Shown here: positions 18,527 to 25,536 of the stretch, one piece after another
Numbering within the stretch: position 1 is the stretch's first letter
Layout of the letters: each line of letters opens with the position of its first letter
From: an uncultured Erysipelotrichaceae bacterium
GTDB taxonomy: Bacteria; Bacillota_I; Bacilli_A; Erysipelotrichales; Erysipelotrichaceae
NCBI GenBank assembly: GCA_947569705.1
Contig: CANOSP010000006.1
Location: forward strand, 1 to 64,000
DNA: 64,000 bases
Direction of reading: 5' to 3'
Notes under the pieces: model-generated
Databases searched by the model: none
What the model was told of the DNA's origin: nothing
Seen by the model: the letters and a program-made list of their open reading frames with translations, nothing else
Program-made: the position numbers and the translations under genes

Positions 18527-19417
18527 ATGATTACTGCAAAGGACGTAAAAGAATTACGTGAAAGAACCGGCGCAGGCATGATGGACTGCAAAAAAGCCCT
18601 GACTGAATGTGACGGAGATATGGAAAAAGCAATCGACTGGTTGCGTGAAAAAGGAATCGCTAAAGCTGCTAAAAAATCCGATCGTATTGCGGCTGAAGGT
18701 TTAAGTCGTGTAGCGGTAGAAGGAAATACAGCGGTTATTTTTGAAGTAAATTCAGAAACTGATTTCGTTGCGAAAAACGAACAGTTCCTGACACTGTTGG
18801 ATGATATTAAAACTGCTTTGTTTGCGGCAAAACCGAAAACCTTGGAAGAGGCGCTTACAGTTGCTTGCAACGGTGCTACAATCAATGATGAATTGACTAA
18901 TGCAACTGCGAAAATCGGTGAAAAAATCACACTTCGTCGTTTTGAAATTGTTGAAAAAAGCGATGATGAAGTATTCGGCAGCTATATGCATATGGGCGGT
19001 AATATTTCCGCACTGGCTGTATTAAAAGGCAATGCGGATGAGAAAATCGCCAAAGAAATCGCAATGCAGATCGCAAGTATGGCACCTCAGTATGTAACAC
19101 GTGATGATATGCCGGCAGAGGTTGTTGAGCATGAGCGTAAAGTACAGACTGAAATCGTTAAGAATGATGAAAAACTGGCTAATAAACCGGAAAAAGTATT
19201 GGCAGGTATTATTGAAGGTAAAATCTCTAAGAATTTAAAGGATCTTTGCCTTGTAGAACAGGAATTCTTCTTGAATCCCGATCAAAAGGTTGCTCAATAC
19301 TTAAAGGAACATAATGTTACGGTTGCTTCCTTTACTCGTTATTTAGTCGGTGAAGGCATTGAAAAACGCAGTGATAATTTTGCGGAAGAGGTAATGTCAC
19401 AAGCATTCGGTAACTAA
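18527..19417 (+). CDS. tsf: Elongation factor Ts
   Basis: A 296-residue guanine-nucleotide exchange factor for EF-Tu. The N-terminal UBA-like domain with KELRERTGAGMMDCKKAL is present, followed by the core dimerisation domain (FEVNSETDFVAKNEQF, HMGGNISALAVLKG) and the C-terminal EQEFFLNPDQKV. Length and placement right after rpsB are standard. AGGAGG lies upstream. Confidence 0.99.
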   Translation: MITAKDVKELRERTGAGMMDCKKALTECDGDMEKAIDWLREKGIAKAAKKSDRIAAEGLSRVAVEGNTAVIFEVNSETDFVAKNEQFLTLLDDIKTALFAAKPKTLEEALTVACNGATINDELTNATAKIGEKITLRRFEIVEKSDDEVFGSYMHMGGNISALAVLKGNADEKIAKEIAMQIASMAPQYVTRDDMPAEVVEHERKVQTEIVKNDEKLANKPEKVLAGIIEGKISKNLKDLCLVEQEFFLNPDQKVAQYLKEHNVTVASFTRYLVGEGIEKRSDNFAEEVMSQAFGN

Positions 19418-19422
19418 TAATG

Positions 19423-19452
19423 AAATGGACACCATACAGTGTCCATTTTTTA
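19423..19452 (+). terminator. Terminator after tsf
   Basis: AAATGGACAC (19423-19432) pairs perfectly with GTGTCCATTT (19439-19448), followed by a T-run. It separates rpsB-tsf from pyrH. Confidence 0.9.
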
Positions 19453-19524
19453 CGGATGTTTATGAAGTTGTTTGATTGAAATCATTGTAATATTGAAAAA
19501 AAGCGGATAAAGTGAAAGTTTTTC

Positions 19525-19553
19525 TTTCCTTTAGGAGTAAATTTCTTTATAAT
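19525..19553 (+). promoter_or_regulatory. Probable pyrH promoter
   Basis: TATAAT at 19548-19553 is a consensus -10. The -35 at 17-base spacing (TTTCCT, 19525-19530) is weak. The start would be about 75 bases before pyrH. Confidence 0.45.
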
Positions 19554-19632
19554 GTATATAGACATGTACAGAATAAAATTACTGTATGAATAAACAGCGA
19601 GCAGGGCTGAAAAGGTAAGGTGGATAACGACT

Positions 19633-20346
19633 ATGTATAAACGAGTATTGTTAAAATTAAGCGGAGAGGCATTGGCTGCGAACGGCAATCCGTTTGATCC
19701 TGAGATTTTAGCGAATTTGGCGAAGGAATTAAAGGAAATTCATGACTTAGGTGTGGATTTGGCAATTGTTGTCGGCGGCGGAAACTTCATTCGCGGTAAA
19801 ATTGCCGAGCAGGTAGGAATTGAACGCGTACAGGCTGATTATATGGGGATGCTTGCGACCGTTATCAATGCACTGGCGGTACAGAGTGCCTTAGAACAAG
19901 AGGGTGTACCGACTAGAGTACAGACGGCAATCGAAATGCAAAAGGTTGCGGAACCGTTTATCGTCCGCAGAGCATTGCGCCATTTGGAAAAAGGACGCAT
20001 CGTAATTTTCGGCGCGGGTACCGGCAATCCGTATTTCTCAACCGATACGACAGCGGCATTAAGAGCCAGTGAAATTAAGGCTGATGTGATTCTGATGGCG
20101 AAAAACGGAGTAGACGGTGTATATAACGCAGATCCGAAAACACATCCGGAAGCTATCAAATACGATACTCTGTCTTACATGGATTTGATTAAAGAAGGCT
20201 TACAGGTAATGGATACGACCGCTACCAGTATGTGTATGGATAATGAAATTGATTTGGTCGTATTCAATATGAATGAAAGAGGCAATATTGTAAAGGCTGT
20301 AAAAGAAGAAATTACAGGTACGAGAATATCAAAGGAAGGTAACTGA
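19633..20346 (+). CDS. pyrH: UMP kinase
   Basis: A 237-residue hexameric UMP kinase of the amino-acid-kinase fold, converting UMP to UDP. Motifs are LLKLSGEAL (phosphate binding), [30 protein letters not shown] and the uridine-site [11 protein letters not shown]. Its length is typical. frr follows after a single base, as in B. subtilis. Confidence 0.98.
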   Translation: MYKRVLLKLSGEALAANGNPFDPEILANLAKELKEIHDLGVDLAIVVGGGNFIRGKIAEQVGIERVQADYMGMLATVINALAVQSALEQEGVPTRVQTAIEMQKVAEPFIVRRALRHLEKGRIVIFGAGTGNPYFSTDTTAALRASEIKADVILMAKNGVDGVYNADPKTHPEAIKYDTLSYMDLIKEGLQVMDTTATSMCMDNEIDLVVFNMNERGNIVKAVKEEITGTRISKEGN

Positions 20347-20347
20347 T

Positions 20348-20890
20348 ATGAGTTATATGGAATTAATGAATGACAAGATGAATAAAGCTGTAGAGGCATT
20401 GGAAACGAATTTAAAAACGATTCGTACCGGACGTGCCAATCCGACGATTTTAGATCGTGTAGAACTGGAATATTACGGATCTATGACACCGCTGAATCAA
20501 TTATCAAGCATCTCGGTGGTAGAGGGCAGACAGCTGATGATCAAGCCGTTTGATCGTAATATGCTGAAAGAGATTGAACGTGCAGTTGCGATGGCAGATT
20601 TAGGACTGGTACCGCAGAATGACGGCAGTGTAATTCGTATTATGATTCCGGCTTTGACCGAGGATCGTCGTAAGGAATTGACTAAAGATGCGCATAAGAT
20701 GGGCGAAGATGCCAAAATTGCGATTCGCAATATCCGTCGTGATGCCGCAAACGCTGCTAAAAAAGATGCTGAATTAACAGAAGATTTAAAGAAACAGGCA
20801 CAGGAAGATATTCAAAAGGCAACGGATCAATATACTGCTAAGGTAGATAAGATCGTTGATGAGAAATGTAAGGATATTATGTCAGTATAA
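20348..20890 (+). CDS. frr: Ribosome recycling factor
   Basis: A 180-residue RRF that, with EF-G, splits post-termination ribosomes. Conserved parts are LKTIRTGRANPTILD, MIKPFDRNMLKEIERA, DLGLVPQNDGSVIRI, PALTEDRRKEL and IRNIRRDAANAAKKD. It starts immediately after pyrH and uses AAGGT as ribosome site. Confidence 0.98.
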   Translation: MSYMELMNDKMNKAVEALETNLKTIRTGRANPTILDRVELEYYGSMTPLNQLSSISVVEGRQLMIKPFDRNMLKEIERAVAMADLGLVPQNDGSVIRIMIPALTEDRRKELTKDAHKMGEDAKIAIRNIRRDAANAAKKDAELTEDLKKQAQEDIQKATDQYTAKVDKIVDEKCKDIMSV

Positions 20891-20918
20891 CGCTGTGTAA
20901 AAAGAGTTTTTTACTAAT

Positions 20919-20946
20919 TAACCCACCGTTGTGGGTTATCTTTTTA
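20919..20946 (+). terminator. Hairpin between frr and uppS
   Basis: TAACCCAC (20919-20926) pairs with GTGGGTTA (20931-20938) around a CGTT loop, followed by TCTTTTT. The T-run runs into the uppS ribosome site AGGAGG, so it may be a partial terminator that tunes the operon. Confidence 0.75.
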
Positions 20947-20958
20947 GGAGGATAGCGG

Positions 20959-21663
20959 ATGGAACAAAAGATTCCTGCTCATATTGCAATCATTATGGAC
21001 GGTAACGGACGCTGGGCAAAAAAAAGAGGATTGCCGCGGACTGCCGGTCATAAAAAGGGCGCTGAGACAATACGGAAAATTGCGATTGCCTGTAATCAAA
21101 AGGGAGTTCAGGCACTGAGCGTTTATGCATTTTCCACTGAAAACTGGAAACGACCGGAGGAAGAGGTTGATTATTTATGCAAGCTTCCGCGATTCTTTTT
21201 TAATCGCTATATGGAAGAATTGAAGCAAAACAATATCCGTGTGCGCTTCTTAGGGGAAATTGAGCGTTTTCCGATTGATACGCAAAACGTCATCTTAAGC
21301 GCTGTGGAACAAACAAGTGAAAATACCGGCTTGATTCTTTGTTTAGCGGTAAATTACGGCGGCAGAAGGGAAATTACGTTAGCGGCTCGTGCCTATGCAC
21401 AAGATGTATTGAATCAAAAAGCTGATTTGGCAATTGAGGAAGAAGCATTCGGAAAATATATGATGACTGCGGATATGCCCGATGTTGATTTAATGATCCG
21501 TACAAGCGGAGAGCTTCGCTTATCCAATTTTATGCTTTGGCAAAATGCTTATTCGGAATTTCTGTTTACTGATGTGGCATGGCCTGATTTCGATGTTGTT
21601 CAGTTGAATAAGGCAATTGATGAATATACGGCAAGAGATCGCCGTTTCGGAGGTTTGAAATGA
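20959..21663 (+). CDS. uppS: Undecaprenyl diphosphate synthase (isoprenyl transferase)
   Basis: A 234-residue cis-prenyltransferase adding isopentenyl units to farnesyl-PP to make the C55 carrier for cell-wall synthesis. Signatures are HIAIIMDGNGRWAKKRGLPR with the catalytic Asp, AFSTENWKRP, and MIRTSGELRLSNF. It is the first of four genes with ATGA overlaps (uppS-cdsA-dxr-rseP). Confidence 0.98.
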   Translation: MEQKIPAHIAIIMDGNGRWAKKRGLPRTAGHKKGAETIRKIAIACNQKGVQALSVYAFSTENWKRPEEEVDYLCKLPRFFFNRYMEELKQNNIRVRFLGEIERFPIDTQNVILSAVEQTSENTGLILCLAVNYGGRREITLAARAYAQDVLNQKADLAIEEEAFGKYMMTADMPDVDLMIRTSGELRLSNFMLWQNAYSEFLFTDVAWPDFDVVQLNKAIDEYTARDRRFGGLK

Positions 21664-22436
21664 TAACGAGAATAGTTACGGCAATCGGGATCCTCGCTTT
21701 TATTATTCCGGCATTGTTATTCGGCGGCTGGCTTTTATTCGCATTGATCTCTTGTATTATTATATTAGGCGGTTTGGAATTTCTTCATTTATCAAAAAAT
21801 CATAACCGTTGGCCGCTGTTTGTGAAGCCGTTGGCGATTCTGACAGTGTATGCGGTTGTATTTTGTCCTGAAAAATCCTTAACAATCCCGTTGATGGGTG
21901 CATTTATGCTGTGCTTCTTATCTATTCCGGTGTTCACGGAATCTTATGATGCGAAAGATGCATTGCTTTGTATTGCTTATTTGACGTTCTTTTATATGAT
22001 TGCGAACAGCTTCTTACAAATTTATGAAGCTGATCCTATGTATATATGGCTGATTATTATTGCGACCTACTGTTGTGATACTGCTGCGTACTTTACCGGC
22101 TATTTTATCGGCAAGCATAAGCTGAATCCTCGTATTTCTCCGAAGAAAACGATTGAAGGCAGTATCGGCGGCTGGCTGTTTGCGGCAATCTGTACGTTTT
22201 TATTCGCTTACTACTGCATAGATCATATGCAGCTGTGGGAGATTATTGCGGCAGCTTCCTTGTTGCCGTTCAGCGGACAAATCGGTGACTTGGCTTTCAG
22301 TGCGATTAAGCGCTGTTTCGATGTAAAGGACTTCTCTCAGCTGTTGCCGGGTCACGGAGGTATTTTAGATCGTTTGGATTCATTAATATTTAATTTTATT
22401 TGTTTTGCAGTGATTTTGGCGGTGATTGCACTATGA
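21660..22436 (+). CDS. cdsA: Phosphatidate cytidylyltransferase (CDP-diglyceride synthase)
   Basis: A 258-residue integral membrane enzyme with about seven to eight hydrophobic spans that makes CDP-diacylglycerol from phosphatidate and CTP. The family signature near the C-terminus is present (SAIKRCFDVKDFSQLLPGHG, then GILDRLDSL), as is CDTAAYFTGYFIGKHKL. It overlaps uppS and dxr by 4 bases each. Confidence 0.97.
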   Translation: MITRIVTAIGILAFIIPALLFGGWLLFALISCIIILGGLEFLHLSKNHNRWPLFVKPLAILTVYAVVFCPEKSLTIPLMGAFMLCFLSIPVFTESYDAKDALLCIAYLTFFYMIANSFLQIYEADPMYIWLIIIATYCCDTAAYFTGYFIGKHKLNPRISPKKTIEGSIGGWLFAAICTFLFAYYCIDHMQLWEIIAAASLLPFSGQIGDLAFSAIKRCFDVKDFSQLLPGHGGILDRLDSLIFNFICFAVILAVIAL

Positions 22437-23593
22437 AACGATTGTTATTGCTTGGAGCGAGCGGCTCCATCGGAATGCAGACGGTAAATGTCGTATCGCA
22501 TCATAGAAATGCCTTTTGTATCATAGGCTTAAGTGTCGGATATCAAATTGATAAGCTGCATGAATTACTGAAACAGCTGCCCGAGGTCAAACGGGTCTGT
22601 GTAGCTGAGCAAACTCAGCTTCCGATGCTTCGTGAAAGGTATCCGAACATTCATTTTGAGGCGGGTGATGAAGGCTTAAAGGCGCTTTGTGCTTGGACGG
22701 AATACGATGTGCTTGTAAATGCACTTGTCGGCTTTCGCGGCTTAGTGCCTACGCTTACAGCCATTACGCATGATAAGGATGTAGCGTTGGCGAATAAAGA
22801 GAGTCTTGTGGTCGGCGGTGAATTGGTAAAAGAAGCACTGGCTAAACATCAAAGTCATTTATATCCGATTGATTCGGAACATTCCGCAATCTTTCAGTGC
22901 TTGAAAGGAAATGAGCATCGTTCGATTGATAAGCTGATTATCACAGCCAGCGGCGGCAGCTTTCGCGATCGTACGCGTGAGGAGCTTGTCGATGTAACGG
23001 TTGAACAGGCTTTAAAGCATCCGAATTGGAACATGGGAGCCAGAATCACGATTGATTCCGCTACGATGATGAATAAAGGCTTTGAAGTGATTGAAGCACA
23101 TTATCTGTTTGATATTCCGTTTGATAAAATTGAAACGATTATCCATAAGGAAAGCATGATTCATTCCATGGTACAGTTTCAGGATCATGCGATATTGGCT
23201 CAAATCGGTACTCCCGATATGCGAATACCGATTCAATATGCACTGACTTATCCGAAACGAGAAGTGATTTATGAATCAGAACCGCTGGATTTTACGAAGC
23301 TGGATGTGATGCACTTTCAGCCTACGGATTTCAAACGTTATCCGTTGTTACAAACAGCATACGAGGTGGGGAAGCGCAAAGGCAACGGCGGGGCGATTAT
23401 GAACGGTGCCGATGAGGCGGCAGTTGCGCATTTCCTTGCCGGACATATCAGTTTTTTACAAATTGAAGCGGCAGTGCAGGGAGCGCTGCGAGAAATTGCC
23501 TATGTGAAAAATCCGACATTGAAAGATCTGATTGCGGCAGATCACAATGCACGTGCTTATGTAGATGCATTTGCGGAAAGGAAACATTTATGA
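22433..23593 (+). CDS. dxr: 1-deoxy-D-xylulose 5-phosphate reductoisomerase
   Basis: A 386-residue NADPH-dependent enzyme making 2-C-methyl-D-erythritol 4-phosphate, the second step of the non-mevalonate isoprenoid pathway. It has the Rossmann motif LLGASGSIGMQTVNVV, ALANKESLVVGGELV, PIDSEHSAIFQCL, ASGGSFRD and HPNWNMGARITIDSATMMNK. ATG 22433 overlaps the cdsA stop. An in-frame upstream extension into cdsA is not credible. Confidence 0.98.
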   Translation: MKRLLLLGASGSIGMQTVNVVSHHRNAFCIIGLSVGYQIDKLHELLKQLPEVKRVCVAEQTQLPMLRERYPNIHFEAGDEGLKALCAWTEYDVLVNALVGFRGLVPTLTAITHDKDVALANKESLVVGGELVKEALAKHQSHLYPIDSEHSAIFQCLKGNEHRSIDKLIITASGGSFRDRTREELVDVTVEQALKHPNWNMGARITIDSATMMNKGFEVIEAHYLFDIPFDKIETIIHKESMIHSMVQFQDHAILAQIGTPDMRIPIQYALTYPKREVIYESEPLDFTKLDVMHFQPTDFKRYPLLQTAYEVGKRKGNGGAIMNGADEAAVAHFLAGHISFLQIEAAVQGALREIAYVKNPTLKDLIAADHNARAYVDAFAERKHL

Positions 23594-24630
23594 GTATTAT
23601 CTATTTTATCTTAATCCTGAGTGTGATTATTATTATTCATGAACTCGGTCATTTACTGACAGCGAAATATTTTCATGTATACTGTCAGGAATTTTCGATC
23701 GGTATGGGACCGGTCATCTATAAGCGTCAGGGAAAAGAAACAGCTTTTTCCATTCGTGCTTTGCCTCTGGGCGGGTTTGTATCCATGGCAGGTGAAGAAG
23801 GCGTTGATGATGAATCAATTCCTTTTGAGCGCACTTTAAAAGGGATTGCTTGGTGGAAACAAGTTATCATTATGGCGGCAGGAGCGATTATGAACGTACT
23901 GCTTGCGTGGATTTTGTTTATTATGGTTACCATGGTTCAAGGTCGTGTCGTGTTGCCGAGCGAACCGATCGTTGCCGGCTTTACCGAGGGTTCGGTAGCG
24001 GAAGCTGCGGGCTTTGAAATCGGGGATCGCATTACAAAAATCACCAGTGGCTCAGAAGTAACTACCGTTGACACATTTGATGATATTACTGAACATATCA
24101 GTTATTTTCCGAAAAGTGAAGCTGTGTTTACCGTGGAGCGCGACGGCAGCGAAACGGAAATTAAATTGACTCCGAAATATGACGAGAGTGAAGATCGTTA
24201 TTTGGCTGGGTTTCAGGCAGATGTGAATGTAAAAGAAATCTCGCTGCTCGAAAGCTTTCAGTACGGAACAACACGAATGATCGAAGGCTCTACCGCAATT
24301 TTCCGATCTTTATCAAAACTGATTCGCGGCATCGGCTTAGAGAATTTAAGCGGTCCGGTCGGAATTTTTCAAATTACGGCAGAAACGACTCAGAACGGAA
24401 TCATTCCGGCGATTTCTTTAATTGCGCTGTTATCCTTAAATATCGGTATCTTTAACTTATTGCCGTTGCCGGTGCTTGACGGCGGCAGAATTTTTATGAC
24501 CTTGATTGAAAAAATCAGCGGCCGCAAATTAAGCGAGCGTGCCGAAATGGTAATTATGATGATCGGGGTAGTGCTGTTAGTGGCGCTTATGGTATTCGCT
24601 ACTTGGCAAGATCTATTACGGTTATTCTAA
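23590..24630 (+). CDS. rseP: RIP zinc metalloprotease RseP/RasP
   Basis: A 346-residue site-2 membrane protease. The zinc motif HELGH is at the end of the first span (IIIIHELGHLLTAKYF), the PDZ domain lies at about 110-190 (GFTEGSVAEAAGFEIGDRI), and the second zinc ligand motif NLLPLPVLDGGRI is near the C-terminus. Such proteases cut anti-sigma factors and remnant signal peptides within the membrane. An ECF sigma/anti-sigma-like pair occurs elsewhere in this window (51932-53204), but a direct link is only speculation. Confidence 0.96.
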   Translation: MSIIYFILILSVIIIIHELGHLLTAKYFHVYCQEFSIGMGPVIYKRQGKETAFSIRALPLGGFVSMAGEEGVDDESIPFERTLKGIAWWKQVIIMAAGAIMNVLLAWILFIMVTMVQGRVVLPSEPIVAGFTEGSVAEAAGFEIGDRITKITSGSEVTTVDTFDDITEHISYFPKSEAVFTVERDGSETEIKLTPKYDESEDRYLAGFQADVNVKEISLLESFQYGTTRMIEGSTAIFRSLSKLIRGIGLENLSGPVGIFQITAETTQNGIIPAISLIALLSLNIGIFNLLPLPVLDGGRIFMTLIEKISGRKLSERAEMVIMMIGVVLLVALMVFATWQDLLRLF

Positions 24631-24632
24631 GG

Positions 24633-24656
24633 CGGATCTTCGATCCGTTTTTTTTT
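24633..24656 (+). terminator. Terminator after rseP
   Basis: CGGATC (24633-24638) pairs with GATCCG (24642-24647) around TTC, followed by eight or nine Ts. Confidence 0.9.
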
Positions 24657-24703
24657 ATGCATCATATCATTTCTCACTTTGATGTTAAAAAGCCTGTATT
24701 TAT

Positions 24704-24732
24704 ATAAAAAGGCATCCGCTTATTCGGACGCC
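24704..24732 (-). terminator. Minus-strand terminator of the PAQR gene
   Basis: Read on the minus strand, GGCGTCCG (24732-24725) pairs with CGGATGCC (24718-24711), followed by TTTTTAT. It lies 20 bases beyond the stop of the minus-strand gene. Confidence 0.8.
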
Positions 24733-24752
24733 GTAGTTCATAAATCAATTTT

Positions 24753-25412
24753 TTACATTAAGAATACGATGGCAATGATATGGGATATTGATGCGAGTAA
24801 TATAAACAAATGCCAAATCATATGGAAGTAGCGATGTTGAGGCTTTGCATAAAAGAAAGCACCGATCGTGTATAAGATTCCGCCTAACAGAATTAATCCG
24901 AGAAACAACGGGGAAGCAACCGCCAGCAGCTTCGGCATAAAGAATACCGCAGTCCATCCCATGACCATATAGATTGTCATGGATAACATCGGAAAGCTGC
25001 GCTTGGAGATTGATTTTAACAATATGCCCGCAATTACCATACTCCATTCAATGATCAGGATAACAACCGCCTGCCAGCCTTGGATCAGGGTAATCGCAAT
25101 CGGCGTATAGCTGCCCGCAATCGCCAACAGGATACAAATATGATCGAGCTTGCGAAAGATATATTTCTGTTCACTTTCATAAGCCATACTGTGATAGATC
25201 GTTGAAATCAAAAACATTAAAAATAAACAGATGATAAATACTGCGACGCCGAAAGAGCGCCATGTATCGCCGATTACATAGGAATATACAGCCGCAAACG
25301 GTAAAAACAAAAGACATAAAATCGCTGCTACACCATGCGTAACTGCATTGCCGACTTCTTCACCGAAGGACAGATGAAACATATTACGCATTGTTTTTAC
25401 TTCTTTTGCCAT
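24753..25412 (-). CDS. Hemolysin III / PAQR family membrane protein
   Basis: A 219-residue protein with seven predicted membrane spans. PAQR signatures are EEVGNAVTHGVAAILCL near the N-terminus, STIYHSM with the conserved Ser and His in the second span, KLDHICILLAIAGSYTP, and a C-terminal HMIWHLFILLASISHI providing the other His ligands. The family includes bacterial hemolysin III/TrhA proteins; the bacterial role is in membrane lipid homeostasis at best. The start is 7 bases after AAGGAGG on the minus strand. It is a single-gene unit divergent from smc. Confidence 0.92.
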   Translation of the reverse strand: MAKEVKTMRNMFHLSFGEEVGNAVTHGVAAILCLLFLPFAAVYSYVIGDTWRSFGVAVFIICLFLMFLISTIYHSMAYESEQKYIFRKLDHICILLAIAGSYTPIAITLIQGWQAVVILIIEWSMVIAGILLKSISKRSFPMLSMTIYMVMGWTAVFFMPKLLAVASPLFLGLILLGGILYTIGAFFYAKPQHRYFHMIWHLFILLASISHIIAIVFLM

Positions 25413-25469
25413 ACGGAAAGCCTCCTTAAGTTTGCACTATTGTAACACAGTATACGCAAAACATCAATT

Positions 25470-25481
25470 TTGTGTTATAAT
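25470..25481 (+). promoter_or_regulatory. smc promoter (extended -10)
   Basis: TGTGTTATAAT gives a TGn-extended consensus -10 (TATAAT at 25476-25481). The -35 at 17-base spacing is poor. The start falls about 50 bases before smc. Confidence 0.5.
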
Positions 25482-25536
25482 ACATGATGGATTGAACTGT
25501 AATAGTAACATGCATCATCTTGACAGGAGGACTGTT

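Noticed and set aside
18334-18930. A 198-codon open frame antisense to rpsB/tsf
   Set aside because: It spans two clear genes on the other strand and reads as Ser/Ala/Phe-rich shadow sequence.
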